DNA of 64,000 nucleotides from Halobacterium sp. CBA1132 (lineage in GTDB: Archaea; Halobacteriota; Halobacteria; Halobacteriales; Halobacteriaceae). Of this stretch, positions 1 to 9,212 are shown in pieces (positions within the stretch are counted from its first letter, which is position 1; each line of letters starts with the position of its first letter). The notes beneath the pieces were generated by a model that saw only the letters and a list, made by a program, of their open reading frames with translations, was not told the DNA's origin and did no database searches. The position numbers and the translations under genes were made by a program. The DNA is taken from positions 1,860,001 through 1,924,000 of the forward strand of contig NZ_BCMZ01000001.1 of NCBI RefSeq assembly GCF_001485535.1, in the 5' to 3' direction.

Positions 1-1059
1 GGCTTCGTCGGCGCCGACATCGAGAGCCTCACGAAGGAAGCCGCGATGCGCGCGCTCCGGCGCTACCTCCCCGAAATCGACCTCGACGAGGAGGACATCC
101 CGCCGAGCCTCATCGACCGGATGATTGTCAAGCGCGACGACTTCAAGGGCGCGCTCAACGAGGTCGAACCCTCCGCGATGCGGGAAGTCCTCGTCGAACT
201 CCCCAAACTGTCGTGGGACGACGTCGGCGGTCTCGACGACGCGAAAAACGACATCAAGGAGGCCGTCGAGTGGCCGCTCAATCAGCCCGAGAAGTTCACC
301 CGCATGGGCATCGACCCGCCCGCGGGCGTGCTGCTGTACGGGCCGCCGGGCACCGGGAAGACGCTGATGGCGAAAGCGGTCGCCAACGAGACCAACGCCA
401 ACTTCATCAGCGTCCGCGGCCCGCAGCTGCTCTCGAAGTGGGTGGGTGAATCCGAGAAGGCCATCCGGCAGACGTTCCGGAAAGCCCGGCAAGTCTCCCC
501 GACGGTCATCTTCTTCGACGAACTCGACAGCCTCGCGCCCGGCCGCGGGCAAGAAGTCGGGAACAACGTCTCCGAGCGCGTCGTCAACCAGCTCCTCACG
601 GAGCTGGACGGCCTCGAAGAGATGGAGGAAGTGATGGTCATCGCGGCGACGAACCGCCCCGACATCATCGACCCGGCGCTCATCCGCTCGGGGCGCTTCG
701 ACCGCCTCGTCCAGGTCGGCCAGCCCGACGTCGAGGGCCGCGAGCAGATTCTGAAGATTCACACCCAGGACATCCCGCTCGCGCCCGACGTCAGCCTCCG
801 CGAACTCGCGGAAGTGACCGACGGCTACGTCGGCAGCGACCTCGCGAACATCACCCGCGAAGCCGCCATCGAAGCGCTCCGCGAGGACGAGGACGCCGAA
901 GAAGTCGAGATGCGCCACTTCCGCCGCGGCATGGAGGACGTCCGCCCCACCGTCACGGAAGACCTCATGGACTACTACGACCGCGTCGAAGAACAGTTCA
1001 AAGGCAGTCAGAACCCCGAAACCCGCCGCGAGCAGGGCGGCCACATCGGGTTCCAATAG
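1..1059 (+). CDS. cdc48: Cdc48/CdcH-type AAA+ ATPase, C-terminal part (5' end outside window)
   Basis: ATP-driven unfoldase/segregase of the Cdc48/p97/VAT family, cytosolic, feeding substrates to the proteasome. The frame is open from base 1, so only the last 352 residues are seen: the end of AAA domain 1 ([12 protein letters not shown] helix) and all of domain 2. Domain 2 shows Walker A GPPGTGKT (visible residues about 114-121), Walker B FFDELDS (about 172-178) and the second region of homology with arginine fingers ([16 protein letters not shown]). The C-terminus ends in an acidic helix and a short tail without the eukaryotic HbYX motif. Haloarchaea carry several paralogues and this fragment does not say which one. 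A hairpin terminator follows the stop codon. Confidence 0.97.
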   Translation, partial: GFVGADIESLTKEAAMRALRRYLPEIDLDEEDIPPSLIDRMIVKRDDFKGALNEVEPSAMREVLVELPKLSWDDVGGLDDAKNDIKEAVEWPLNQPEKFTRMGIDPPAGVLLYGPPGTGKTLMAKAVANETNANFISVRGPQLLSKWVGESEKAIRQTFRKARQVSPTVIFFDELDSLAPGRGQEVGNNVSERVVNQLLTELDGLEEMEEVMVIAATNRPDIIDPALIRSGRFDRLVQVGQPDVEGREQILKIHTQDIPLAPDVSLRELAEVTDGYVGSDLANITREAAIEALREDEDAEEVEMRHFRRGMEDVRPTVTEDLMDYYDRVEEQFKGSQNPETRREQGGHIGFQ

Positions 1060-1061
1060 TA

Positions 1062-1110
1062 CCTTTTTACTGCGGGGGGTGCGCCGGAGGCGCACCCCCG
1101 CTTGCAAAAA
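1062..1110. terminator. Hairpin terminator with T-run on each strand
   Basis: A perfect 11-bp inverted repeat (1075-1085 with 1089-1099, 3-nt loop) starts 15 nt after the cdc48 stop. It has a T5 run on its left and an A5 run on its right, so either strand reads as stem plus T-tract. It lies between convergent genes (cdc48 and the DMT exporter), which fits a bidirectional terminator. Function is inferred from structure only. Confidence 0.6.
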
Positions 1111-1157
1111 GCTACGCTAAAAACGTCCCGCGACTCGCTACGCTCGTCGCGGCGGAA

Positions 1158-1178
1158 ACGCGCGGCTTCGCCGCGCGT
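1158..1178. repeat. Perfect 9-bp inverted repeat with TTC loop
   Basis: Arms acgcgcggc and gccgcgcgt are separated by ttc, in the convergent gap between cdc48 and the DMT exporter. It is preceded by gactcgctacgctcgtcg, a G/C-rich low-complexity text seen in several gaps of this window. It could be a second termination hairpin for the leftward gene. A closely similar hairpin with the same TTC loop lies at 33552-33576. Confidence 0.5.
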
Positions 1179-1203
1179 ATGCTTCACAGCAGCTACGGCA
1201 CAG

Positions 1204-2133
1204 CTACGCCGTCGGGCTGACTCGCTGGTAGACGCGGCCGAGTTCCTCCCGGACGACCTGTCGTTCGAGGAGCGCGACGCCCGCGACGACGACGAGGAAG
1301 CCGACTGCCGTCGATTGCGTGACGCTCTCGCCGAACAGCAGCCACGACGTGATGGCGGCGAAGATGGGGACGGCGTACGCCACGAGGTTCGTGCGGACGG
1401 GGCCGATTTTCCGGATGAGCGTGAAGAAGATGGGGTACGCGACGGCCGTCGAGAGCACACCCAAGACCAGCACCGCGTAGACGACGGGCATCGTGACGGT
1501 GGCGCCGGCTGCCGATTCGCCGATGGCGACGCTCACCACGTGGAGGAGCAGGGCGCCGAGCGCCATCGCCCACGCAGTCAGCGGAATGCTGTCGAGGGTG
1601 GCGTCCACGCGCTGCAGAAGGACGCTGCCGAGCGCCACCGACATCGCCGCAGCGAGTACGAGCAGTTGGCCTACCGTCGACCCGGACGTGAGCGTCTCGG
1701 GGGACGGCTGGACGATGATGGCGACGCCGAGTAGTCCGACGGCGATGCCGACGAGGCCGACCGCGTCGAGGCGCTGGTCGAGCAGCACGAACGCGAGCGC
1801 GGGCGCGAGAATCGGGTTCAGGCCGTACATCACGGACGCGGCGGCCGGCGTTATCGCCTGCTGCCCGAGGAAGAGGAAGCCGTTGTTCCCCGCGATGAGC
1901 GCGGCCGCGCCGACCACGACGCCGGCGTAGTCCGCGCGGTTCTGGGGCAGCCACGTGTCGTAGCGCCACGCGACGAACACCAGCAGGAACGGGACGGCGA
2001 CATCGAACCGAACCGCCGCGAAGAACACCGGCGGTAGCTCGCCGAGTCCGGTCTTGATGGCGACGAACGAGAACCCCCACAGCACCGCGAGCAGGACGAA
2101 CAGTCCCGCGTTCAGGTAGCGCCCGGTCTTCAT
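1204..2133 (-). CDS. EamA/DMT-family transporter
   Basis: Drug/metabolite transporter superfamily membrane protein of 309 aa, probably exporting an amino acid or metabolite; substrate unknown. Two EamA repeats of about 140 residues give about ten hydrophobic segments. The first repeat begins with the typical pattern LLAVLWGFSFVAIK, and PILAPALAF marks its end. Length is normal for the family. The ATG at 2131-2133 starts directly in front of TM1. It is a single-gene unit, convergent with cdc48 and followed upstream by 157 bp without a gene that separates it from rps8e. The substrate cannot be deduced from the neighbours. Confidence 0.88.
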   Translation of the reverse strand: MKTGRYLNAGLFVLLAVLWGFSFVAIKTGLGELPPVFFAAVRFDVAVPFLLVFVAWRYDTWLPQNRADYAGVVVGAAALIAGNNGFLFLGQQAITPAAASVMYGLNPILAPALAFVLLDQRLDAVGLVGIAVGLLGVAIIVQPSPETLTSGSTVGQLLVLAAAMSVALGSVLLQRVDATLDSIPLTAWAMALGALLLHVVSVAIGESAAGATVTMPVVYAVLVLGVLSTAVAYPIFFTLIRKIGPVRTNLVAYAVPIFAAITSWLLFGESVTQSTAVGFLVVVAGVALLERQVVREELGRVYQRVSPTA

Positions 2134-2290
2134 GGTGACGGAGTCAGTGTCGCAGACATTCGAGTGTGACCGTGGTACGGCGCGGCGCGTGATAAGTTCG
2201 GCTGAACGGGAAGATTCCGTGCGGGCGCGGGAGACTGTGGGGCCGGTTCAGCTGCGGCTGTCGGGCGCGAGAAGACAGAGAGAAGCCGCG

Positions 2291-2662
2291 TTATTCGACG
2301 AGGACGGCGTTGACCTGCCCGTCCTGACCGGGGCGGGAGGTGACGCGGGCGCGGCCGGCGTCCGTCTCGATGATGGCGCCCTTCGTGATGATGTTTCGGC
2401 GGGCGTAGTTCGGGTTCGCGCCGTTCTCGGCGACGTCCTCGATGGTGGCGCGGACGGCGCCGTCGTCGGTGGCGACGTTGGCGACGTTCGTGGAGAGCGC
2501 GCGGACCTTCTCGTTGTTGCCGCGCGCGTCGACGGTGCGGAAGCGCTGTTCGCCGACGGTCGTCTCCGTGGGCGAGCGGCCGGTCTTGGACTTCTTCTTC
2601 TTGCTCTGGGGACGGAGTCGCGCGCCGGTCTTCGAGCGCTTGGAGCGGCCTTGATATTGCAT
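2291..2662 (-). CDS. rps8e: 30S ribosomal protein S8e
   Basis: Small-subunit ribosomal protein of the eS8 family, 123 aa, the usual archaeal length. The N-terminus MQYQGRSKRSKTGAR is the conserved rRNA-binding basic stretch, followed by KKKKSKTGR and the family pattern GNNEKVRAL. The middle part (ANPNYARRNIITKGAII) and the end of the protein match the S8e fold. The ATG at 2660-2662 gives the canonical N-terminus, so longer upstream readings are unlikely. It is divergent from the DUF2240 gene with an 87-bp gap that must hold both promoters. Confidence 0.97.
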   Translation of the reverse strand: MQYQGRSKRSKTGARLRPQSKKKKSKTGRSPTETTVGEQRFRTVDARGNNEKVRALSTNVANVATDDGAVRATIEDVAENGANPNYARRNIITKGAIIETDAGRARVTSRPGQDGQVNAVLVE

Positions 2663-2749
2663 ACCCGGAAAGTGGCGAAGGACGCACTTGAAAGACTCGG
2701 TTGGACGGGAACAGCGGGTTTTACCGGCGTCGGCGCCGTCGCTTCGGGC

Positions 2750-3196
2750 ATGAGTCTCCGGGTCGCGGTCGCCGCGCCGTTCAAACAGAAGGGCAAGCGC
2801 AGGATACCTGAACAGGCCTTCGTGGTGGCGCTGTCGCTGGACCGCGACTGGATGAGCCCGGACCAAGCCAAGCGCCTGCTGGACGTCGCGACCGGCGAGG
2901 GACTCGTCGAGCGCGAGGACGGCGAACTCGCGGCGTCGTTCGACCCCGAGGACGTCGAGATTCCCGACGACTTCGCGCCGGACGCGTCGCTGTTCCAGGA
3001 GCGGTCGGCGTTCGAGCGCGCGCTCGACGCCGTCGTCGACGCGGGCCACGACCGACAGGAGACGGTCGCCGCGGTGAATCAACTCCAGCAGGAGCTGGGC
3101 GTGACGGCGGACGCGGCAGCGGTCGTGTACGCGCGCCGGCGGGGCGTCGACGTGGACGGCGCGGCGGCGAAAGCACGCAGCGAACTGGAGGGCTGA
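2750..3196 (+). CDS. DUF2240 family protein
   Basis: Conserved euryarchaeal protein of 148 aa, function unknown. The first 65 residues (RVAVAAPFKQKGKRRIPEQAFV, then helix-rich KRLLDVATGEGLVEREDGEL) look like a winged-helix fold. The second half is helical and acidic. The ATG at 2750 was chosen because the family begins with MSLRVAVA and everything upstream is intergenic. The next gene begins 1 nt after its stop, so the two form an operon. A nucleic-acid-binding role is possible from the winged-helix look, but this is inference. Confidence 0.85.
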   Translation: MSLRVAVAAPFKQKGKRRIPEQAFVVALSLDRDWMSPDQAKRLLDVATGEGLVEREDGELAASFDPEDVEIPDDFAPDASLFQERSAFERALDAVVDAGHDRQETVAAVNQLQQELGVTADAAAVVYARRRGVDVDGAAAKARSELEG

Positions 3197-3197
3197 G

Positions 3198-3578
3198 ATG
3201 GTCGAGAACACAGAAACCGACGGGAAGCGGCTGGCGGAACTGTTGTCGAGTGAAGTGACCGGCCACGAGAACGCGCCCTACGACGCGCTCGCGGTGACGA
3301 ACGCGGACCCGGACGTGGAGCCGACGACGGACGGCGCGCGCGCCTACGACGTGGTGTGCGACGGCGAGCGACTCGCGGAGGTCTACGTGCAGTCCGACCG
3401 CGCGCGAGTGGAGTTGTACGCGGGCCTCGAAGCCGCCGAGCGGACAGCCGAAGAGCGCGACCTGCGAGCGCGGCCGGTGGGCGGACAGCCGGCGCGCCTG
3501 CTGGTGTTCGTGACGACGGGCGCGGAAGTCAAGCGCGCGCTGGACGTGCTGGGCGCGGCGGCGGTTGCCGTTCAGTAG
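3198..3578 (+). CDS. Haloarchaeal conserved protein (DUF7993-like)
   Basis: Acidic soluble protein of 126 aa without recognised catalytic motifs. The pattern is N-terminal helix (DGKRLAELLSSEVTG), central beta-rich part and a terminal helix AEVKRALDVLG, as in a small protein family found beside DUF2240 genes in haloarchaea; the DUF7993 name is from memory. It starts 1 nt after the DUF2240 stop and is very likely co-translated with it. Its last 7 nt overlap the 3' end of the convergent membrane gene. Confidence 0.75.
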   Translation: MVENTETDGKRLAELLSSEVTGHENAPYDALAVTNADPDVEPTTDGARAYDVVCDGERLAEVYVQSDRARVELYAGLEAAERTAEERDLRARPVGGQPARLLVFVTTGAEVKRALDVLGAAAVAVQ

Positions 3579-4009
3579 GCTACCGCGGCGTACGCGAGTT
3601 CGGCGGCGCGCCACAGCGCCACGAGCACGGCGACGGCGAGCGCGCCCGTGGAGAGGTACAGCCACCCGAGTATCGCGGCGACGAGGGCATCGACTCCGAA
3701 CTGGTCGTACAGCAGTTCTGGGGCGACGAACAGTCCGGTCGCGGGAAGGACGAACGCGAGCACGGCGAGCACGCCCGCGAGTTTGAGGACGGCGCGCTGT
3801 GCGGGTCGGAGGCCGCGGCCGGACAGCAACGCGGCGGCGCCGCGCTCGGCGCCGCCGGCGGCGAACGACAGGACTGCGAGGCCGAGAGCGAGGCCGACCG
3901 GGAAGCCGTCTTGCCCGAGCGCGGGCACGCCGATGGCGACGCCGAGCGTGACGAGTGCGACGCCGACCACCGCGAGGAGGGCGCGGGCGACCGAGCGGAC
4001 GGAGGGCAC
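3572..4009 (-). CDS. Small integral membrane protein, haloarchaeal
   Basis: Membrane protein of 145 aa with four hydrophobic segments (residues about 8-30, 35-52, 78-98, 108-138). No family motif recognised. The GTG at 4007-4009 is preferred because TM1 follows directly; a second GTG about 12 codons upstream is also in frame. It is convergent with the DUF2240 operon, with which it shares a 7-nt tail overlap. Codon use is normal for this genome. Function unknown. Confidence 0.72.
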   Translation of the reverse strand: MPSVRSVARALLAVVGVALVTLGVAIGVPALGQDGFPVGLALGLAVLSFAAGGAERGAAALLSGRGLRPAQRAVLKLAGVLAVLAFVLPATGLFVAPELLYDQFGVDALVAAILGWLYLSTGALAVAVLVALWRAAELAYAAVAY

Positions 4010-4162
4010 GGATATTCGGTAGAAGCCATACGCTAAGTGTCTTGTCACGAATCTCGGTGAGTGACTGTCGAACGTGCGTGCGGTTGCCGCGAGAGACGGC
4101 AGAACCGAAGTCGGAGGCGTCGGTGGGAAACGCCTAAGCGGCCGGGACGCCGCCGTTCGTCC

Positions 4163-5065
4163 ATGCTGGACAGACTCCTCGGGCGCGCGAAACTCAAAGA
4201 GCGCATCGAGGAACTGGAGGACGAACGGCAGTCGCTGGCGGCGCAACTCGAGGCCGAGAGCGAGCGCCGGAGCGAGGCCGTCCGCGACAGACAGGACGCC
4301 GAGCAGCGCGTCAACGAACTCGAAGACAGAGTCACGGAGTTGGAAGACCGCGTGCGGCGGCACGGCGACGAGGACGCGGGCCCCGAGTTCAGGGGGCGGC
4401 GTGACCTCCGCGGCGAGCGCCGGGAGCGCGTCGTCTCGCTGCTCGAAAGCGTCGAGAGCACGGAGGAGGGCGTGCTCACGGCCTACGTTCCCGACGACCC
4501 GCCCGAGGCGGTGCGGGAGGTGTTCGGCGACCGCGCGCCGCTCGTCGAGCGCGCCGCGCCCTGTCTGGTCGTCCGCGACCGCGAGGGGTTGCTCTCCGCG
4601 GCGCTGCGCCCGCCGAACCCCCCGGAGGCGTTCGTGGCGCGGGATTCGACGGTGCAGGTCGAACGCGAGTGGGTCGCGCCGACTGGGCGGTACGCGCTCG
4701 CCGTCGTGCGCGCGGACCTGTTCGCGCTCGGCGTGTATCAGGCGGAGCCGGGGGCGCGCGCGAACCCCGAGCGCGTCCACTTCGAGGGGTTCGAAAGCGA
4801 CGTCAAGGGCAAACACTCGAAGGGCGGGTTCTCGCAGGACCGCTTCGAGCGCCGCCGCGAGGGGCAGATTAGCGAACACCTCCAGAAGTGCCAGCGTGCG
4901 CTCGAGGGCGTCGAGGCCGAGCGCGTGTTCGTCGTCGGCGAGGGGACGCTGCTGGACGAGTTCGACACCGACGCCACCGCCGCCGTCGACGCCACCGGGA
5001 AGCCCGAGGCCGCGCTCGACGACGCCCACGACACGTTCTGGACGGTGCCGCTGTCGCTGCTGTGA
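4163..5065 (+). CDS. Vms1/Ankzf1-family peptidyl-tRNA hydrolase-like protein
   Basis: Predicted ribosome-rescue factor related to eRF1 and to yeast Vms1, which cleaves peptidyl-tRNA on stalled 60S subunits. Length is 300 aa. Residues 1-70 are a charged coiled coil (KERIEELEDERQ and heptad repeats). The rest is the VLRF1-type domain with the diagnostic loop KGGFSQDRFER at residues 220-230, where Q225 takes the place of the catalytic Gln of the eRF1 GGQ loop. The ATG at 4163 starts exactly at the coiled coil. A monocistronic unit with about 150 bp in front. In archaea the substrate has not been settled as far as I know; the assignment rests on the loop and architecture. Confidence 0.85.
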   Translation: MLDRLLGRAKLKERIEELEDERQSLAAQLEAESERRSEAVRDRQDAEQRVNELEDRVTELEDRVRRHGDEDAGPEFRGRRDLRGERRERVVSLLESVESTEEGVLTAYVPDDPPEAVREVFGDRAPLVERAAPCLVVRDREGLLSAALRPPNPPEAFVARDSTVQVEREWVAPTGRYALAVVRADLFALGVYQAEPGARANPERVHFEGFESDVKGKHSKGGFSQDRFERRREGQISEHLQKCQRALEGVEAERVFVVGEGTLLDEFDTDATAAVDATGKPEAALDDAHDTFWTVPLSLL

Positions 5066-5135
5066 CCTGTCTCGTGGCTGTCCCGTACGCGCCGCCGGCT
5101 TCAGGCTTAAGGCAGCGGGGGGCCTCCGTCGTCGT

Positions 5136-6149
5136 ATGAAAGTCGCACTCCTCGCACACGAGCAGTTCCCCGGCCGCGCGAAGACCGCAGTGGGTGTCCT
5201 ACGGTACGCCGACTACGACGTGGTCGCCGTCCTCGACCGGGACAACGACGGAACCCGGGTCTCGGACCACGTGCCGGACGTGCAGGACGCGCCCGTAGTC
5301 GCGTCGATGAGCGACGTGCCCGACGACGTGGACGCGCTCGTCGTCGGCATCTCGCCCATCGGCGGGGCGTTCGACGAGTCGTGGCGACCGGACGTGCGCA
5401 ACGCGCTCGAACGCGGCTGTGACGTCTACTCGGGCCTCCACTACTTCCTCGCTGAGGACGAGGAGTTCGCCGACCTCGCCGCCGAACACGGCTGCGAACT
5501 CTGGGACGTGCGCAAGCCCCCCGAGGACCTCGGCGTCGCGGACGGCGTCGCGGACAGCGTCGACGCCACCGTCGTCGCGACCGTCGGCACGGACTGCTCG
5601 GTCGGGAAGATGACCGCCACCCGCGAACTCTACGAGACCGCCCGCGAGGAGGGGATGGACGCGGCGTTCGTCGCGACCGGGCAGACCGGCATCCTCATCG
5701 AGGGCGAGGGCATCCCGGTCGACCGCGTCGTCTCTGACTTCGCCGCTGGCGCCGTCGAGCGCATGGTGCTCGAAGCCGGCGCGGACCACGATTACGTGTT
5801 CGTGGAGGGGCAGGCGAGCATCGTCCACCCCGCGTACTCGGGCGTCACCGCGAGCATCGTCCACGGCGCGATGCCCGACCACCTCGTGCTCTGCCACGAA
5901 GTCGGCCGCGATTCCGTCCACGGCTACGACCAGCAACTCCCGCCGGTCGCGTCGTTCGTGCAGCGCTACGAGGCGTTCGCCGAACCCGTCGCCGAGGCGG
6001 ACGTCGTCGGCGGGATGTTGAACACGCGCAGCGTCGACAGCGACGAGGACGCCCGCGAGGCGGTCGCGGACTTCGCGGACGCCGTGGGCGTGCCCGCCGA
6101 CGACCCCGTGCGGTTCGACTCCGAGTCGGTCGTCGAGGTGATTCGATGA
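5136..6149 (+). CDS. dgcN: DUF1611 family protein, DgcN-like (D-amino-acid N-acetyltransferase)
   Basis: Protein of 337 aa of the DUF1611 family. A Rossmann-like N-terminal domain (residues 1-130) is followed by a P-loop domain with GTDCSVGKMT (about 151-160), a Walker A relative. Some bacterial members (DgcN) N-acetylate D-glutamate and act with the racemase DgcA, which is exactly the partner here: the next gene overlaps by 4 nt (ATGA). Context therefore supports a D-Glu or related amino-acid role, though older annotations only say DUF1611. The ATG at 5136 follows a TATA-like cttaag 25-30 nt upstream, as in a leaderless transcript. Acceptor substrate and direction are inferred. Confidence 0.8.
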   Translation: MKVALLAHEQFPGRAKTAVGVLRYADYDVVAVLDRDNDGTRVSDHVPDVQDAPVVASMSDVPDDVDALVVGISPIGGAFDESWRPDVRNALERGCDVYSGLHYFLAEDEEFADLAAEHGCELWDVRKPPEDLGVADGVADSVDATVVATVGTDCSVGKMTATRELYETAREEGMDAAFVATGQTGILIEGEGIPVDRVVSDFAAGAVERMVLEAGADHDYVFVEGQASIVHPAYSGVTASIVHGAMPDHLVLCHEVGRDSVHGYDQQLPPVASFVQRYEAFAEPVAEADVVGGMLNTRSVDSDEDAREAVADFADAVGVPADDPVRFDSESVVEVIR

Positions 6150-7180
6150 GAACGGAGTTCGAACGCCGCGAGTTCCCGCTCGAACACCCCTTCACAATCG
6201 CCCGCGGGACCCAAGACACCGCCGCGAACGTCGTCGTTCGCGTCGAAGACGACGAGGGCACTGTCGGCGTCGGCGGCGCCGCGCCCTCCGCGCACTACGG
6301 AGAGACGGCGGCCACCGTCGAGGCTGTACTGCCGGACCTGCTGGCCGTCGTCGAGCGCGTCGACGACCCCCACGACCTCGCGCGCATCGAGACCGGGATG
6401 CGCGAAGTCGTCTCGGACAACCCCGCGGCGCGGGCCGCGGTCAGCATCGCCGTCCACGACCTCGCCGCGAAGCGTGTCGACCTCCCGCTGTACCGCTACT
6501 GGGGGCTGGACGGCACGAACGCGCTCGACACCTCGTTCACCATCGGCATCGACGACGAGGAAACGATGCGCGAGAAGACCGCGGAGGCGGTCGACGCGGG
6601 CTACGGCACGCTGAAGGTGAAACTCGGCACGAGCCGGGACGAGCAACTGCTGTCGGCGGTCCGGGAGGCCGCGCCGGACGCCACCATCCGCGTGGACGCG
6701 AACGAGGCGTGGACGCCCAAGGAAGCCGTCCGGAACATCGAGTGGCTCGAAGGGTACGGCGTGGAGTTCGTCGAACAGCCGGTGCCCGCCGAGAACCGCG
6801 AGGGACTGAAGTACGTCTACGAGCGCTCGCCGCTCCCGATTGCCGCCGACGAGTCCTGCGTCGTCGCCAGCGACGTGCCCGACATCGCGGACCGCTGTGA
6901 CATCGCGAATCTGAAACTGATGAAGACCGGCGGCCTCCGCGAGGCCAAGCGCCTGATTCACGCCGCTCGCGCGAACGGCCTCGAAGTGATGTGTGGCTGC
7001 ATGATAGAGTCCAACGCCTCCATCGCGGCGGCCTGCCACCTCGCGCCGCTGCTGGACTACGTGGACCTCGACGGCTCGCTGCTGCTCGCCGAGGACGACT
7101 TCGAGGGCGTGCCGCTGCCCGCCGGCCACGTCGACCTACAGGCCGTCGAGCGAGCGGGGACGGGCGCGCGAGAGGTCTGA
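6146..7180 (+). CDS. dgcA: Enolase-superfamily epimerase (dipeptide epimerase / DgcA-like)
   Basis: Muconate-lactonising subgroup member of 344 aa. Catalytic pattern is complete: LKVKLG (K-x-K, about residues 156-161), metal ligands RVDANEAW (D), VEQPVP (E) and ADES (D), and the opposite base Lys in NLKLMKTGG (about 255-263). The capping N-terminal domain is present. Family members epimerise L-Ala-D/L-Glu dipeptides; those paired with DgcN racemise N-acetyl-glutamate. It overlaps the dgcN-like gene by 4 nt, so the two are one translational unit. An archaeon without murein makes the N-acetyl-amino-acid role more likely than murein dipeptide recycling, but this is inference. Confidence 0.85.
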   Translation: MRTEFERREFPLEHPFTIARGTQDTAANVVVRVEDDEGTVGVGGAAPSAHYGETAATVEAVLPDLLAVVERVDDPHDLARIETGMREVVSDNPAARAAVSIAVHDLAAKRVDLPLYRYWGLDGTNALDTSFTIGIDDEETMREKTAEAVDAGYGTLKVKLGTSRDEQLLSAVREAAPDATIRVDANEAWTPKEAVRNIEWLEGYGVEFVEQPVPAENREGLKYVYERSPLPIAADESCVVASDVPDIADRCDIANLKLMKTGGLREAKRLIHAARANGLEVMCGCMIESNASIAAACHLAPLLDYVDLDGSLLLAEDDFEGVPLPAGHVDLQAVERAGTGAREV

Positions 7181-7268
7181 GTTCCCTCTTCAGTGTTTCG
7201 GGCGTTCGGCACGCACTCGCACCGTCTCAACAGGCTTATGGGTGCCTCCGGGCGAACTAACGGACAGA

Positions 7269-9191
7269 ATGAGCAGCGTTACTGTGACGCTCCCGGACGG
7301 CGCCACGTTGGACGTCGAAGCCGGGGCGACGGTCGAGGACGTAGCGTACGAAATTGGGCCCGGCCTCGGCCGTGACACAGTCGCCGGGAAGCTGGACGGC
7401 GAACTCGTCGCGAAGGAGGAACCCATCACGGAGGACCGCGAAATCGAAATCGTCACCGAGGGCTCCGACGACTACCTCGACGTCCTCCGGCACACGGCCG
7501 CGCACGTGCTCGCGCAGGCCCTCGTCCGCCACCACCCCGACGCGAAACTCACCATCGGACCGTACACCGAGGAGGGGTTCTACTACGACATCGCGGACGT
7601 CGAACTGGACGCCGACGACCTCGCCGAGATTCAGGACGAGGCCGAGGACATCATCGCGGCCGACTACGACGTCGAGCGCGTCGAGTACGGCCGCGATGAA
7701 GCCGTCGAGAAGTACGAGGACAACCCCTTCAAGCGCGAGATTCTCGAAACCGAGGCGGCGGGCGACGACCCCGTGAGCTTCTACAAGCAGGACGACTTCG
7801 AGGACCTCTGTCAGGGCCCCCACGTCGACTCCACGGGCGAAATCGGGGGCTTCGAAGTGCTGGAGACCTCGGCGGCATACTGGCGCGGCGACGAGGACCG
7901 CGAGACGCTGACCCGCGTCTACGGCACGGCGTTCCCGACCGAGGACGGCCTCGAGGAGTACCTCCAGCGACGCGAGGAAGCCAAAGAACGCGACCACCAG
8001 AAACTCGGCTCCGAGATGGACCTGTTCTCGATTCCGGACGTCACGGGTCCCGGGCTCCCCCTCTACCACCCGAACGGGAAGACGGTCCTGCGGGAACTCT
8101 CGGACTACGTCCACGGCCTGAACCGCGACATGGGCTACGACGAGGTGGAGACGCCGCACCTCTTCCGCACGGAACTGTGGAAGCAGTCCGGGCACTACGA
8201 GAACTACGTCGACGACATGTTCCTCATGGACGTCGACGACGAGGAGTACGGCTTGAAGCCGATGAACTGCCCGGGCCACGCCACCATCTTCGACCAGTCC
8301 TCGTGGAGCTACCGCGACCTCCCCGTGCGGTACTTCGAGGACGGGAAGGTGTACCGCCGCGAGCAGCGCGGCGAACTCTCCGGCCTGTCCCGGGTGTGGG
8401 CGTTCACCATCGACGACGGCCACGTGTTCGCGCGCGCCGACCAAATCGAGGAGGAAGTGCGGCGCATCATGGACCTCATCTTCGAGGTGCTGGACACCTT
8501 CGACCTCGACTACGAGGTCGCGCTGGCGACCCGTCCCGAGAAGTCCGTCGGCAGCGACGAAATCTGGGAGCAATCGGAGAGCCAACTCCGGGACGTACTC
8601 GAAGAGCAGAACGTCGACTACGACCTCGAACCCGGCGACGGCGCGTTCTACGGGCCGAAAGTCGACTTCGCGTTCGAGGACGCGCTCGGGCGCACGTGGG
8701 ACGGCCCGACCGTCCAACTGGACTTCAACATGCCCGAGCGCTTCGACCTCGAATACACGGGGTCGGACAACGAAGCCCACCAGCCGGTGATGATTCACCG
8801 CGCGCTCTACGGGAGCTACGAGCGCTTCTTCATGGTGCTCATCGAGCACTACAACGGCCGCTTCCCGACGTGGCTGGCGCCCGAGCAGGTCCGCATCCTG
8901 CCCGTGACCGACGACAATCTCGGGTACGCCCACCGCGTGAAGAACGAACTGGACGGCTACCGCGTCGAGGTCGAGGACCGCGACTGGACGGTCGGCCGGA
9001 AAATCCAGCAGGCCCACGACGACAACGTCCCCTACATGCTCGTCCTCGGCGACGACGAGGAGGAAGCCGGAACGGTCTCGGTGCGCGACCGCCAGGAGCG
9101 CGAGCGCAACGACGTCGACCTCGAGGCGTTCCTCGACCACCTCGACAACGAGGTCGAACAGAAGCACACGGAACCGGACTTCGCGGAGTAA
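7269..9191 (+). CDS. thrS: Threonyl-tRNA synthetase (bacterial type)
   Basis: Charges tRNA-Thr with threonine, 640 aa. Domain order: TGS domain (1-60, [16 protein letters not shown]), editing domain of the bacterial/eukaryotic SAD type with HTAAH (about residues 76-80) and LCQGPHV (about 180-186), class II catalytic core with motif 2 in the [14 protein letters not shown] stretch, and C-terminal anticodon-binding domain. Archaea usually have a different editing domain (DTD-like N-terminus), so this is the bacterial form. The ATG at 7269 was taken rather than one 27 nt upstream because TGS begins there. TATA-like cttatg lies about 32 nt upstream. Monocistronic. Confidence 0.97.
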   Translation: MSSVTVTLPDGATLDVEAGATVEDVAYEIGPGLGRDTVAGKLDGELVAKEEPITEDREIEIVTEGSDDYLDVLRHTAAHVLAQALVRHHPDAKLTIGPYTEEGFYYDIADVELDADDLAEIQDEAEDIIAADYDVERVEYGRDEAVEKYEDNPFKREILETEAAGDDPVSFYKQDDFEDLCQGPHVDSTGEIGGFEVLETSAAYWRGDEDRETLTRVYGTAFPTEDGLEEYLQRREEAKERDHQKLGSEMDLFSIPDVTGPGLPLYHPNGKTVLRELSDYVHGLNRDMGYDEVETPHLFRTELWKQSGHYENYVDDMFLMDVDDEEYGLKPMNCPGHATIFDQSSWSYRDLPVRYFEDGKVYRREQRGELSGLSRVWAFTIDDGHVFARADQIEEEVRRIMDLIFEVLDTFDLDYEVALATRPEKSVGSDEIWEQSESQLRDVLEEQNVDYDLEPGDGAFYGPKVDFAFEDALGRTWDGPTVQLDFNMPERFDLEYTGSDNEAHQPVMIHRALYGSYERFFMVLIEHYNGRFPTWLAPEQVRILPVTDDNLGYAHRVKNELDGYRVEVEDRDWTVGRKIQQAHDDNVPYMLVLGDDEEEAGTVSVRDRQERERNDVDLEAFLDHLDNEVEQKHTEPDFAE

Positions 9192-9212
9192 CCCGCCACT
9201 CGTTTTTCGCGG

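Noticed and set aside
7257-9167. Long antisense frame across thrS
   Set aside because: The composition is rich in V, H and R from reversed codons and there is no homology; the sense strand is clearly thrS.
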